This document shows, piece after piece, positions 1 to 8,761 of a stretch of DNA of 64,000 nt. The stretch comes from Rathayibacter sp. VKM Ac-2760 (GTDB lineage Bacteria; Actinomycetota; Actinomycetes; Actinomycetales; Microbacteriaceae), in assembly GCF_009834185.1 (NCBI RefSeq), contig NZ_CP047173.1, forward strand, positions 3,286,001 through 3,350,000, given 5' to 3'. The notes below the pieces were generated by a model. That model saw only the letters and a program-made list of their open reading frames with translations. It was not told where the DNA came from and ran no database searches. The number at the start of each line of letters is the position of its first letter. Position 1 is the first letter of the stretch. The position numbers were made by a program, and so were the translations under genes.

Positions 1-1927
1 GCAGCAGGTCCTCCTCGATCCCGGTGAGGAACACGGCGTCGTACTCGAGGCCCTTCGCGGTGTGCAGGGTCATCAGCGAGACGGTGCCGGAGTCGTCGTC
101 GAGGTCGTCCGCCGCCGCGACGAGCGAGACCTCGGTGAGGAAGTCGACCAGCCCGCCGTCGGGGTTGTTGCGGGCGAACTCCTTGGTCACGGCGATGAGC
201 TCGTCGACGTTCTCGGCGCGCGCCTCGTCCTGCGGGTCGCGGCTGGCGCGGAGCATGTCGATGTAGCCGCTGCGGGAGAGCAGCGCCGACAGCACCTCGT
301 GCACCTTCGCCTCGCCCTCGGGCCGCGCCGGGTCGAGCATCAGCGCGCACTCGTCGAGCAGGGTCGCCAGGTCGACGATCGCCTTCGTCACCTTCGGCCC
401 CATGCCCAGCGACCCGGCGTTGCGCATCGCCTCGCGCAGGGTCACCGCGTTGGTGTCCGCGAAGGACTGCAGCTGCGCCTCCGTCGCCGGGCCGATGCCG
501 CGCTTGGGCGTGTTCATGATTCGGCGCAGCGCCAGCACATCGGCCGGGTTCGCGACGGTGATCAGGTAGGCGAGCGCGTCCTTGATCTCGGCGCGCTCGT
601 AGAACTTGGTGCCGCCGAGGATCCGGTAGGGCAGCGCCGAGCGGATGAAGATCTCCTCCAGCGCACGGGTCTGCGCGTTGGTGCGGTAGAACACGGCGAT
701 CTCGTCGTAGCCGGTGCCGGCCGCGTGGATCCGGGCGATCTCGTCGACGACGAACTGCGCCTCGTCGTGACCCGAGTACCCGGTATAGCCGACGATCTTC
801 TCGCCCTCGCCGCTGGCCGACCAGAGGTTCTTCGCGCGGCGGTCGAAGTTGTTCGAGATGACGGCGTTCGCGGCCGAGAGGATGTTCTGCGTCGAGCGGT
901 AGTTCTGCTCGAGCAGGATCACCCGGCAGCCGGGGAAGTCGCGCTCGAACTCGACGATGTTCCGGATGTCCGCCCCGCGGAACGCGTAGATCGACTGGTC
1001 CGAGTCGCCCACCACGGTGAGCGAGGCCCCGGGGATCGAGCCGTCGGCCGTCACCGGGCCGCGGTAGGGCCGGTCGAAGGCGGCGGCCGCGATCGTCGCC
1101 GGCGGCACCGCCCGGGTCAGCTCGTGGATCAGCGAGTACTGCGCGTGGTTCGTGTCCTGGTACTCGTCGACCATCACGTGCCGGAACCGGCGCTGGTACT
1201 TCGCCGCGACGTGCGGGAAGGCGCGGAAGAGGTAGACCGTCTGCGCGATCAGGTCGTCGAAGTCGAAGGCGTTCGCGCTCTCGAGGGCGCGCGAGTAGGC
1301 GCGGAAGACCTGGAGGAACATCTCCTCGTTCGGGTCGCTCATGTTCGCGGTCCGCGCGTAGGAGTCGACATCGGCGAGCTCGTTCTTGAGCTTGGAGATC
1401 TTCGCCGAGGCGCTCGCGACCGTGATGCCGAGCGAGTCCGCCTCGAGGTCCTTCACGATCCGCTTGAGCAGCGCCCGCTGATCGCCGGAGTCGTAGATGG
1501 TGAACGACGAGGTCATGCCGAAGTTCTCGGCCTCGCGGCGCAGGATCCGCACGCAGGCGGAGTGGAAGGTGGAGATCCACATCCCCTCGGCGGCCTGGCC
1601 GACGATCTTCTCGACCCGCTCGCGCATCTCGGCGGCGGCCTTGTTGGTGAAGGTGATCGCGAGGATCTGGCTGGGCCACGCCTCGCCGCTGCCGAGCAGG
1701 CTCGCGATGCGCCGGGTGAGCACGCTCGTCTTGCCCGAGCCGGCACCCGCGACGATGAGCAGCGCGTCGCCGCGGTACTCGACCGCCTCGCGCTGCTGCG
1801 GGTTGAGACCCGCCACGAGCCGCTCGTGCTCGGGGTCGGTGCGCGCGGAGTCGCCGGAGGGCCCGCCGGGCACGCCGACGACGACCGGGGTGGCGCGGGA
1901 ATCGCTCGGATCGAAGAGGAGGCTCAT
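1..1927 (-). CDS. pcrA: ATP-dependent DNA helicase UvrD/PcrA (partial, C-terminus outside window)
   Basis: Superfamily 1A 3'-5' helicase for nucleotide excision and mismatch repair and replication-fork clearance. 642 residues are visible; the C-terminal part lies beyond the left edge. Walker A GAGSGKTS is at about residues 61-68, motif II VDEYQDTN near 252, motif III GDSDQSIYAFRGAD near 304, and motif IV QNYRS near 340. The start ATG has GGAGGG just upstream. A TACACT -10-like box ends 9 nt before the ATG, so the leader would be only a few bases. The N-terminal ~30 residues before the Q-motif region are poorly conserved in the family. The family call is firm; PcrA versus UvrD1 naming is convention. 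Confidence 0.95.
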   Translation of the reverse strand, partial: MSLLFDPSDSRATPVVVGVPGGPSGDSARTDPEHERLVAGLNPQQREAVEYRGDALLIVAGAGSGKTSVLTRRIASLLGSGEAWPSQILAITFTNKAAAEMRERVEKIVGQAAEGMWISTFHSACVRILRREAENFGMTSSFTIYDSGDQRALLKRIVKDLEADSLGITVASASAKISKLKNELADVDSYARTANMSDPNEEMFLQVFRAYSRALESANAFDFDDLIAQTVYLFRAFPHVAAKYQRRFRHVMVDEYQDTNHAQYSLIHELTRAVPPATIAAAAFDRPYRGPVTADGSIPGASLTVVGDSDQSIYAFRGADIRNIVEFERDFPGCRVILLEQNYRSTQNILSAANAVISNNFDRRAKNLWSASGEGEKIVGYTGYSGHDEAQFVVDEIARIHAAGTGYDEIAVFYRTNAQTRALEEIFIRSALPYRILGGTKFYERAEIKDALAYLITVANPADVLALRRIMNTPKRGIGPATEAQLQSFADTNAVTLREAMRNAGSLGMGPKVTKAIVDLATLLDECALMLDPARPEGEAKVHEVLSALLSRSGYIDMLRASRDPQDEARAENVDELIAVTKEFARNNPDGGLVDFLTEVSLVAAADDLDDDSGTVSLMTLHTAKGLEYDAVFLTGIEEDLL

Positions 1928-1981
1928 GTCCCTCCGAGTGTAGATCGACCCTCCGACACCCGGCGCTGGACGCCGCGCCGG

Positions 1982-2866
1982 TCAGGCGGCGCGCGGCCGC
2001 CGCACCGGCGCCGTGAGCGTCCCGCCGATGTCGAGCCCGCGCCAGGCCAGCGCGAAGCCCACCACCGCGACCGTCGAGGTCGCCACCGCGAGCACCTGCA
2101 GAAGCACGAACGCGGTGAGGTCCTTGGTGTCGTCCGGGTAGTACTGGATGCCCTGCACGGCGAGCGCCGCGAGCGTCAGAACCAGCACCGCGGAGCAGAC
2201 GAGCAGCACCCGGACGACCGCGCGCCGCGGCGGCTTGCTCGGCGCGCGCCCCACCTGCGCCCGCGTCGACAGCCAGGCGCAGGCGAGCGAGGCGGAGGCG
2301 AGCGCGACCAGGTCGGCGCCCAGCACGTCGCTCGCGCGATGCCAGGAGGCGGCCATCGTCAGATTCCCGACCAGCACCACCACCGCCCCGCCGATCGTCA
2401 GCACCGCCGTGCGTCCCCGCCCGGGGACCACCATCGCCAGGGCGAAGACCACCGACACCGCGGCCGCCGTGTGCCCGCTCGGGAAGCTGCCGCCGGTGTA
2501 CCAGGAGTCGGTCTCCACCAGCAGCGGCCGCTCGAGCACCACGTTCTTGAGGATCTGCGTCAGCCCCGCGGTGACCACGATCGAGCCGACGGAGGCGAGG
2601 GCGAGCGCCGGGCGTCGGCGGATCAGCGCGATCGCGGCGACGAGCAGCGCGCCGCCGATCATCGAGACCGGCGTGACGTCGGCGAGCGCGCCGGCCGCGG
2701 TGCCGGTGGCCCGCCCGAAGACGAGGTCGGCGCCGCGGAGGCCGGAGTTCTCCGCCGCCTGACCCTGCGGCGTCAGCACGGCGAGCCAGTAGACGACCGC
2801 GACACCGAGGGCGGCGAGCACGGCGAAGGTGATCCAGCGGCGGGTGATGCGGGCGCGGGTCTTCAC
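1982..2866 (-). CDS. PAP2-family phosphatase, membrane protein
   Basis: Integral membrane lipid phosphatase of the PAP2 (type 2 phosphatidic acid phosphatase) family, about 294 residues with several hydrophobic segments. The three family motifs are present: KNVVLERP near residue 107, FPSGHTA near 130 and WHRASDVLGAD near 175. The GTG start at 2866 is chosen because GAGGAG lies 7 nt upstream; the frame is open further upstream but that stretch is Arg-rich and unconserved. The substrate cannot be told from sequence; undecaprenyl pyrophosphate or phosphatidate are family options. It is followed by the start of no obvious operon partner. Confidence 0.85.
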   Translation of the reverse strand: MKTRARITRRWITFAVLAALGVAVVYWLAVLTPQGQAAENSGLRGADLVFGRATGTAAGALADVTPVSMIGGALLVAAIALIRRRPALALASVGSIVVTAGLTQILKNVVLERPLLVETDSWYTGGSFPSGHTAAAVSVVFALAMVVPGRGRTAVLTIGGAVVVLVGNLTMAASWHRASDVLGADLVALASASLACAWLSTRAQVGRAPSKPPRRAVVRVLLVCSAVLVLTLAALAVQGIQYYPDDTKDLTAFVLLQVLAVATSTVAVVGFALAWRGLDIGGTLTAPVRRPRAA

Positions 2867-3019
2867 GGTCGGCTCCTCTCGGGCGATGGCGGGCGGGAGT
2901 GCGGGGCGGCGACGGAGCGACGCCCGACGCTGTCGAGACCCGTCGCTGTCCGTGCGCCCGATGATGCCAGCGGAGCCTCCCGGTCGCCTGCGCACGCGCC
3001 GGACCGCTCGATCAGCGGG

Positions 3020-4060
3020 TCAGCGCCCCGCCCAGGCGTCGTCCTCGGCGGCGCGCGCCTGGAGCGCCAGGTCCGGCTGGTCGGCGAAGACCCCGTCGAC
3101 GCCGGTGCGCAGGATCGCGCCGAACTCGTCCTGCCAGGCGCCGAACGCCTCCGGCTCCCTGCCGCGCCGGTGCGGCTTCTCGAGGAAGCGGTTCTCGGCC
3201 CGCAGCGTCCAGGTGAAGACCTGCAGTCCGACGGCGTGCGCGTCCGCGACGAGCGAGTTCGTCCCGGTGGCCCGCCCCGCGCCGTCCCGGGCGAAGAGCA
3301 TGCTCTTGTCCACGCTGATCCCGTCGACCGTGCCGGCGAGACCGCGCAGGCCCGAGGGCGTGACGAAGTCGGCGTAGGGCGTCGCCCGCGAGCCGTGCGC
3401 CGCGACCAGGTCGGGCGGGGTGCCCCGCGACTCGATCAGGTAGACCCGCCGCGTGCCCACGCCGCGCACCGCGAGGCGCTCGAGGACGGTCTTCTCGAAG
3501 CTCTCGATCGTCAGACGCGGATCGGTCCGCGCCCAGCCCGCGGCGGCCAGCTCCTGCTCCAGCAGCACGTCGAGCGGCAGCCCGAGCGCGTCGAAGGCCG
3601 TGGCGTGCTTGATCTCCGCGACCAGGCCCGGCGGCGCCTCGGGCGCCTCCTCCGCCGCCCGGTCGAGCAGGGCGAGCAGCTCGCTGAAGCGCAGGATCGG
3701 GAACTGCCCGTCGAAGGTGGCGCTCGAGCTGCGGACGGCGGGCAGCCGCTCCCGGGCGCGGAGGGTCGACAGCTCGGCCCAGGTGAAGTCCTCGGTGAAC
3801 CAGCCGGTGATCTCCTTGCCGTCGATCCGCTTCGTCGTGCGACGCTCCGCGAACTCGGGACGACGTTCCACGTCAGTGGTGCCGGAGATCTCGTTCTCGT
3901 GCCTGAGCACGAGCACACCGTCGCGGGAGGCGACCAGATCCGGCTCGACGGCGTCCGCGCCGAGCGCGATCGCCAGCTCGTAGGCCGATCTGGTGTGCTC
4001 CGGGCGGTAGCCGCTCGCCCCGCGGTGACCGATGACGAGCGGGACGGGACGGGTCGGCAT
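3020..4060 (-). CDS. Glycerophosphodiester phosphodiesterase (GDPD family)
   Basis: 346-residue GDPD TIM-barrel enzyme that would hydrolyse glycerophosphodiesters to glycerol 3-phosphate and an alcohol. The N-terminus carries HRGASGYRPEHT, then VEPDLVASRDG and LRHENEI, the catalytic His and metal-binding Glu/Asp motifs of GlpQ-type enzymes. A C-terminal GVDGVFADQPD motif closes the barrel. No signal peptide is seen, so it is probably cytoplasmic. A TAGGAT box ends exactly 6 nt before the ATG, so the mRNA is probably leaderless. Substrate preference is unknown. Confidence 0.88.
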   Translation of the reverse strand: MPTRPVPLVIGHRGASGYRPEHTRSAYELAIALGADAVEPDLVASRDGVLVLRHENEISGTTDVERRPEFAERRTTKRIDGKEITGWFTEDFTWAELSTLRARERLPAVRSSSATFDGQFPILRFSELLALLDRAAEEAPEAPPGLVAEIKHATAFDALGLPLDVLLEQELAAAGWARTDPRLTIESFEKTVLERLAVRGVGTRRVYLIESRGTPPDLVAAHGSRATPYADFVTPSGLRGLAGTVDGISVDKSMLFARDGAGRATGTNSLVADAHAVGLQVFTWTLRAENRFLEKPHRRGREPEAFGAWQDEFGAILRTGVDGVFADQPDLALQARAAEDDAWAGR

Positions 4061-4066
4061 GCGGCG

Positions 4067-4072
4067 ATCCTA
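4067..4072 (-). promoter_or_regulatory. -10 box for leaderless GDPD mRNA
   Basis: TAGGAT on the minus strand, 6 nt before the ATG at 4060. No Shine-Dalgarno sequence fits between them. Confidence 0.55.
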
Positions 4073-4131
4073 CGGGCGGCGGCAGGCGACTCCGGGCGGA
4101 ACCGGGGCTCCCGCGAAGGGAATAGCCAGAC

Positions 4132-4150
4132 TCTGAGAGATGTTCTCAGA
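4132..4150 (+). promoter_or_regulatory. Candidate operator/promoter upstream of Bax1-I gene
   Basis: A perfect inverted repeat, TCTGAGA - 5 nt - TCTCAGA, overlaps a -10-like GATACT at 4149-4154. It sits about 130 nt before the Bax1-I start in a 217-bp gap shared with the divergent GDPD gene. The dyad is directly visible. Its role as a repressor or activator site is inference, and no clear -35 box was found. Confidence 0.4.
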
Positions 4151-4277
4151 TACTGTGGGCGTACCGCTCGTGGTCCCGGAAGGGCTGCCGGCGGATCCCG
4201 CAATCACAGCGACTCAGCTCCGCGAGTCCCGACGGACCTGTCCGTCACCGTCGAGCGCACCTGAGAGAAGAGGAACC

Positions 4278-5060
4278 ATGGCAAGCAACAACCCGGCGTT
4301 CGGTCGTCCGGAGTTCAGCAACCGGGGCTACGCCGGCCGCGTGCAGGACGTCCCGGACGTGTCGCCCGGCACGCTCGACCAGATGTACAACCGTCCGGCC
4401 GCGGGCTCGGCCGACACCAACCGGATGACCGTCGAGGACACCCTCGCGAAGACGGCTCTCGCCTTCGTCGTGCTCCTCGCGGGTGCCGCGGTGGGCTGGT
4501 TCGTCCCAGGGCTGATGCTCCCCGCCGTGCTCGTCGCACTGGTCCTCGGCATCGTCAACGCCTTCAAGAAGGTGCCGTCGCCGGCCCTGATCCTCGCCTA
4601 CGCGGCGTTCCAGGGCGTCGGAGTCGGCGCGATCTCGCGCTTCTTCGAGAGCGCCTACGAGGGCGCGGTCGTCCAGGCCCTGCTCGCGACGGTCGTCGTG
4701 ATCGGCGTCACCCTGGCGCTGTTCATGAACGGCAAGATCCGCACCTCGCCGAAGCTGAACAAGATCTTCTTCATCGGCATGATCAGCTACGCGGTCTTCT
4801 CGCTGGTCAACCTGGGCCTCGGCCTGTTCGGCGTCGGCGGCGGCTTCGGTCTGCGCACCGGCTTCATCGGCATCGTGATCGGCCTCATCGCCATCGCGCT
4901 CGCCACCTACTCCCTCGTGATGGACTTCGAGTTCATCCAGCAGGGCGTCCGCAACGGCGCCCCGCGCATCTACGGCTGGACGGGCGCCTACGGCATCCTC
5001 GTCACCGTCGTCTGGATGTACCTCGAGCTGCTGCGACTGATCTCGATCTTCCGCCAGTAG
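4278..5060 (+). CDS. Bax inhibitor-1/YccA family membrane protein
   Basis: 260-residue integral membrane protein of the Bax1-I/YccA-like family, with a roughly 60-residue hydrophilic N-terminus followed by about seven hydrophobic segments. The start at 4278 is chosen for the purine-rich AGAGAAGAGGAACC immediately upstream; the frame is open another 138 nt but that part is unlike the family. Function in bacteria is poorly defined; some members act as pH-sensitive calcium leak channels or interact with membrane proteases. It is monocistronic, with a strong terminator hairpin downstream. Confidence 0.88.
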   Translation: MASNNPAFGRPEFSNRGYAGRVQDVPDVSPGTLDQMYNRPAAGSADTNRMTVEDTLAKTALAFVVLLAGAAVGWFVPGLMLPAVLVALVLGIVNAFKKVPSPALILAYAAFQGVGVGAISRFFESAYEGAVVQALLATVVVIGVTLALFMNGKIRTSPKLNKIFFIGMISYAVFSLVNLGLGLFGVGGGFGLRTGFIGIVIGLIAIALATYSLVMDFEFIQQGVRNGAPRIYGWTGAYGILVTVVWMYLELLRLISIFRQ

Positions 5061-5085
5061 TCCCCCGCTCCGGAGCGATCCGGGC

Positions 5086-5124
5086 ACGACGGGCGCTCGA
5101 CCTCACCGGTCGGGCGCCCGTCGT
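5086..5124 (+). terminator. Terminator hairpin after Bax1-I gene
   Basis: 17-bp arms (16 of 17 paired) around a TCACC loop, starting 26 nt after the stop codon. No T-tract follows, which is common in actinobacteria. Confidence 0.65.
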
Positions 5125-5179
5125 CGTTCCGCGGCCGGGCCGCGCACCCCCGCCCCGCCGCTTTTGACACGATGGAGGA

Positions 5180-6214
5180 ATGATGGCCGCCGCTCCGACC
5201 CGCATCGTCGGCCTCGACGTCGCCCGCGGTCTCGCCGTGCTCGGGATGTTCGCGGCGCACCTCGCCCCCGCCGAGCGCGAGATGATCTGGGACGGCCGCA
5301 GCGCCGTCCTCTTCGCCGTCCTCGCGGGCGTCTCGATCGGGCTGATGTCCGGCGGGGCGAAGCGCTCGACCCGTCCGCTCCTCGACACCGCGTCGATCCT
5401 GCTGCGCGGTCTCTATCTGCTTGTCATCGGGGTGGCGCTGACGCTGCTCGGCACGCCGATCGCGGTGATCCTGCCGCACTACGGGCTGATGTTCGTCGTC
5501 GCGGCGCTGCTGATGTTCCTGCCGCGCGCGGTGCTCGCCGTCCTCGCCGCCGGCTTCGCGATCGCCGGCCCGCTGCTCGTCGACCGGATCGTCACCGCCG
5601 AGAACGACTGGATCGGCACCCTCTCCCCCGCCGACGCCCTCCTCGCGCAGCTGCCGCTCACCTGGCTGACGCAGTACTACCCGGTGCCCTCCTGGCTCGC
5701 CTACGTGATGCTCGGCCTGCTGATCGCGCGCTGCGACATCCGCTCGGCCACGACGCAGCGCTGGCTGACGATCGGCGGCGCGATCGCCGCGGTGCTCGGC
5801 TACGGCGTCGGACTCGCCCTCGGCGGGCCGGAGAGCGTCGAGGCGCACTCGAGCACGACCGCGGAGATCCTCGGAGCCGGCGGCGTCGCGGCCGTCGCGA
5901 TCGGCTCCCTCACCGCCCTCGCCCAGCGATCGGCGCCCGTCCGGGCCGTCACCGCTCCGCTGGCCGCGGTGGGCGCGATGCCCCTGACGGTCTACTCCGT
6001 GCAGCTCGTCGCGCTGGCGGTCTACCTGGTGCCCTACGAGCCGTTCGACTTCGCGGCCTGGCAGAGCTGGACCCTGCTCGCGTCCTTCATCGTCGTCGCG
6101 GTGCTCGGCGCCCTGCTCTGGCGCCGCTACGTGGGGCAGGGGCCGCTGGAGTGGCTCGTCGCGCGGGCCTCGCTCCGGCCCCGGACCAGGGCCGCCCGAG
6201 TGGCGCTCGGCTAG
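5180..6214 (+). CDS. Membrane acyltransferase-like protein (DUF418/HGSNAT-like)
   Basis: 343-344 residues with about ten hydrophobic segments. The opening RIVGLDVARGLAVLGMF is the signature of the heparan-alpha-glucosaminide N-acetyltransferase-like/DUF418 group of integral membrane proteins. Two ATG codons stand back to back (5180 and 5183) behind GGAGG; the second has the better spacing. The acceptor substrate is unknown. The stop codon TAG doubles as the first three bases of the -10 box of the next gene. Confidence 0.75.
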   Translation: MMAAAPTRIVGLDVARGLAVLGMFAAHLAPAEREMIWDGRSAVLFAVLAGVSIGLMSGGAKRSTRPLLDTASILLRGLYLLVIGVALTLLGTPIAVILPHYGLMFVVAALLMFLPRAVLAVLAAGFAIAGPLLVDRIVTAENDWIGTLSPADALLAQLPLTWLTQYYPVPSWLAYVMLGLLIARCDIRSATTQRWLTIGGAIAAVLGYGVGLALGGPESVEAHSSTTAEILGAGGVAAVAIGSLTALAQRSAPVRAVTAPLAAVGAMPLTVYSVQLVALAVYLVPYEPFDFAAWQSWTLLASFIVVAVLGALLWRRYVGQGPLEWLVARASLRPRTRAARVALG

Positions 6215-6217
6215 GGT
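6212..6217 (+). promoter_or_regulatory. -10 box for leaderless 6224 gene
   Basis: TAGGGT ends 6 nt before the ATG at 6224 and overlaps the stop codon of the upstream gene. Confidence 0.45.
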
Positions 6218-6223
6218 GATCCG

Positions 6224-6586
6224 ATGATCACGCGACGCGAAGCCGCTCAGCGCCTCGACATCCCGGTCGAGATGGCGACGCGGCACGGGCTGCCCACCCG
6301 CCTCTCCGAGGAGGAGCTCGTCGCCCTGGAGCAGGACCCGCCGCCCTGGCTCGCCCAGTCGCGCGAGAACCGCACCGGCAAGCGCCCGGTCTGGGTGACG
6401 CTCGACTGCGCGATCTGCGGCCGCTCCGAGGCCGCGCGCCCCAAGAAGTGGTGGCCCGACTTCACCTTCCTCGTCTGCGAGGACCACTCCCCCGACGAGT
6501 GGCCGCACCACCCCGAGGGCCACCGCCGCGACGAGTACGACGGCATCGGCACCCGCTTCATCGGCGTCCTCGACACCCCCGCCTGA
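6224..6586 (+). CDS. Conserved hypothetical protein with CxxC zinc-ribbon-like motif
   Basis: 120-residue soluble protein, no function recognised. The N-terminal 35 residues resemble a small helix-turn-helix (ITRREAAQRLDIPVEMA). The middle has CAIC, and later a single Cys followed by an His-rich stretch (CEDHSPDEWPHHPEGH), a pattern compatible with one zinc site. Codon use fits its neighbours. It probably starts leaderless from a -10 box inside the upstream stop codon. A DNA-binding or accessory role is only a guess. Confidence 0.65.
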   Translation: MITRREAAQRLDIPVEMATRHGLPTRLSEEELVALEQDPPPWLAQSRENRTGKRPVWVTLDCAICGRSEAARPKKWWPDFTFLVCEDHSPDEWPHHPEGHRRDEYDGIGTRFIGVLDTPA

Positions 6587-6622
6587 GACCCGGCCCCGCC
6601 CGACTCCGCTCCGCCCCCGTTC

Positions 6623-6984
6623 GATCTGCAGGCGATCCGGCCGCCCCCGCGGCGCCGCACGCGCCTGAACGCGCTCTCCCGCCCGGATCACCTGCAGATC
6701 GAACCCGCCCTCCACCACCTGGGCTCGGTGCGGGCGACCACTCACACCGTGCGACCGGAGTCCGATCTGCAGGCGATCCGGCCGTCCCGCGACGCCGCAC
6801 GCGGCTGAGCGCGCTCTCCCGCCCGGATCACCTGCAGATCAAACCCGCCCCTCCACCGTCTGCGCTCGGTGCGGGTGACCACTCGCACACTGGGCGACCC
6901 CCGTCCGATCTGCAGGTGATCCGGCCGCCCCCGCGGCACCTCGCGCGGCTGGACGCGTTCTCCGGCCCGGATCACCTGCGAATC
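6623..6984. repeat. Three tandem ~141-bp units, each a 78-bp hairpin
   Basis: Each unit has an 18-bp left arm GATCTGCAGGYGATCCGG and a matching right arm about 42 bp later. Arms lie at 6623-6640/6683-6700, 6764-6781/6823-6840 and 6907-6924/6967-6984. Arm pairs differ by at most one base in units 1 and 2; the third right arm is worn (GCGAATC). The 63-66 bp between hairpins are also similar, so this is a true tandem repeat of about 141 bp. It fills the 550-bp gap between the 6224 gene and guaA. Confidence 0.85.
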
Positions 6985-7008
6985 GAACCCGCCGCCCCCC
7001 GGAGACGC

Positions 7009-7036
7009 TGAACGGGCCCCCGAAGGGGCCCGTTCA
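7009..7036 (-). terminator. guaA terminator hairpin
   Basis: Perfect 12-bp stem with a CGAA loop, about 100 nt after the guaA stop. No T-tract follows. Confidence 0.7.
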
Positions 7037-7043
7037 GCACAGG

Positions 7044-7139
7044 GACGCGGGCTTCCGCGCGGTCAGCTGCAAGGCGAGGGACCGATACCGGAGGTATCGC
7101 GACCGACGACAACGCCGCAGCTGACCGTGCGCCCGCGTC
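7044..7139 (-). other. Nested three-stem RNA-like structure at the guaA 3' end
   Basis: Three concentric perfect stems: GACGCGGGC/GCCCGCGTC (7044-7052/7131-7139), an 11-bp stem CGGTCAGCTGC (7060-7070/7117-7127), and CGATACC-GGA-GGTATCG (7083-7099). The outer arm includes bases of the guaA stop codon. It lies between guaA and its terminator, so it would be transcribed as part of the 3' UTR. Function unknown. Confidence 0.5.
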
Positions 7140-8688
7140 ACTCCCACTCGATGGTGCCCGGCGGCTTGGACGTGACGTCAAGAACCACGCGGTTCACCCC
7201 GCTCACCTCGTTGGTGATGCGGTTGGAGATGCGGGCGAGCAGGTCGTACGGCAAGCGCGTCCAGTCGGCCGTCATCGCGTCCTCGGAGGAGACGGGGCGC
7301 AGCACGATCGGGTGGCCGTAGGTGCGGCCGTCGCCCTGGACTCCGACCGAGCGGACGTCGGCGAGCAGCACGACCGGGCACTGCCAGATCTCGCCGTCGA
7401 GGCCGGCGGCGGTGAGCTCGGCGCGGACGATCGCGTCCGCCTCCTGCAGCAGGTCGAGCCGCTCGCGGGTGACCTCGCCGACGATGCGGATGCCGAGGCC
7501 GGGGCCGGGGAACGGCTGGCGGCCGACGATGACCTCGGGCAGGCCGAGCTCGCGGCCGATCGCGCGCACCTCATCCTTGAACAGGGTGCGCAGCGGCTCG
7601 ACGAGCGCGAACTGCAGGTCCTCCGGGAGGCCGCCGACGTTGTGGTGCGACTTGATGTTCGCCGTGCCGGTGCCGCCGCCGGACTCGACCACGTCCGGGT
7701 AGAGCGTGCCCTGCACGAGGAAGTCGATCGAGGTGCCCTCGCCCTGCGCCTCGAGCACGAGCGCCTCGGCGGCCGCCTCGAACGTGCGGATGAACTCGCG
7801 GCCGATGATCTTGCGCTTCTGCTCCGGGTCGCTGACGCCGGCGAGCGCGTCGAGGAACTGCTCGCGCGCGTCGACGGTCACCAGTCGTACGCCGGTGGCG
7901 GCGACGTAGTCCTCCTCGACCTGGCGGCGCTCGTCCTTGCGCAGCAGGCCGTGGTCGACGAAGACGCAGACCAGCTGATCGCCGACGGCGCGGTGCACGA
8001 TCGCGGCGGCGACGGCGGAGTCGACGCCGCCGGAGAGACCGCAGATGACGCGGCCGGAGCCGACCTGCTCGCGGATCAGCGCGACCTGGTCGTCGATGAC
8101 GTTGGAGGAGTTCCAGTCGGCCGGGATGCCGGCCGCGCGGTGCAGGAAGTTCTCGATGACGGCCTGGCCGTGCGCGGAGTGCTTGACCTCGGGGTGCCAC
8201 TGCACGCCGTAGAGGCGGCGCGCATCGCTCCCGAACGCCGCGACCGCGGTCGAGCCGGTCGAGGCGAGGACGTCGAAGCCGGCGGGCGCCTTCGAGACCT
8301 GGTCGCCGTGGCTCATCCACACCGTCTGGTCGACGGGCTGGTCGCCGAGCAGCACGCCGCCGTCGGCGGAGACCGCCGCGTCGGTCGCGCCGTACTCGCG
8401 CAGGCCCGTGTTCGCGACCTCGCCGCCGAGCGTCTTCGCCATCACCTGGAAGCCGTAGCAGATGCCCAGGACGGGGATGCCGAGGTCGAAGATGGCCGGG
8501 TCGAGCTGCGGTGCGCCCTCCTCGTAGACACTGGAGGGCCCTCCGGAGAGGATGATGCCCACCGGCGACTTGGCGGCGATCTCGGCGGCCGTCGTGTTCG
8601 ACGGGACGATCTCGGAGTAGACGTTCGCCTCGCGGACGCGCCGCGCGATCAGCTGGGCGTACTGGGCGCCGAAGTCGACGACGAGCAC
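7138..8688 (-). CDS. guaA: GMP synthase (glutamine-hydrolysing)
   Basis: Converts XMP to GMP with ATP and glutamine. The N-terminal class I amidotransferase domain has the nucleophile motif GICYGFQ near residue 77 and the HPEVKHS triad part. The ATP-pyrophosphatase domain has SGGVDSAVAA near 215. The C-terminal dimerisation domain ends in GTIEWE. The only conventional start near the conserved N-terminus is GTG at 8688, but it has no ribosome binding site and would begin directly at VLVVDFGAQ. A GGAGG-6nt-ATC upstream at 8769 is in frame and may be the real start (see findings). It overlaps or follows the DUF3817 gene, implying translational coupling. Confidence 0.95.
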   Translation of the reverse strand: MLVVDFGAQYAQLIARRVREANVYSEIVPSNTTAAEIAAKSPVGIILSGGPSSVYEEGAPQLDPAIFDLGIPVLGICYGFQVMAKTLGGEVANTGLREYGATDAAVSADGGVLLGDQPVDQTVWMSHGDQVSKAPAGFDVLASTGSTAVAAFGSDARRLYGVQWHPEVKHSAHGQAVIENFLHRAAGIPADWNSSNVIDDQVALIREQVGSGRVICGLSGGVDSAVAAAIVHRAVGDQLVCVFVDHGLLRKDERRQVEEDYVAATGVRLVTVDAREQFLDALAGVSDPEQKRKIIGREFIRTFEAAAEALVLEAQGEGTSIDFLVQGTLYPDVVESGGGTGTANIKSHHNVGGLPEDLQFALVEPLRTLFKDEVRAIGRELGLPEVIVGRQPFPGPGLGIRIVGEVTRERLDLLQEADAIVRAELTAAGLDGEIWQCPVVLLADVRSVGVQGDGRTYGHPIVLRPVSSEDAMTADWTRLPYDLLARISNRITNEVSGVNRVVLDVTSKPPGTIEWE

Positions 8689-8761
8689 GGGCTGGGCGGC
8701 GAGGTGCGGCTGCGGGGCGGAGTGCTCGCCGGGCGCTGCCTGGTCACGGGTGCCGGACTGC

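Noticed and set aside
62..4264. Very long open frame on the plus strand (about 1400 codons)
   Set aside because: Arg/Ala/Gly-rich translation with no domains; it is the antisense of the helicase, PAP2 and GDPD genes and reflects high GC.
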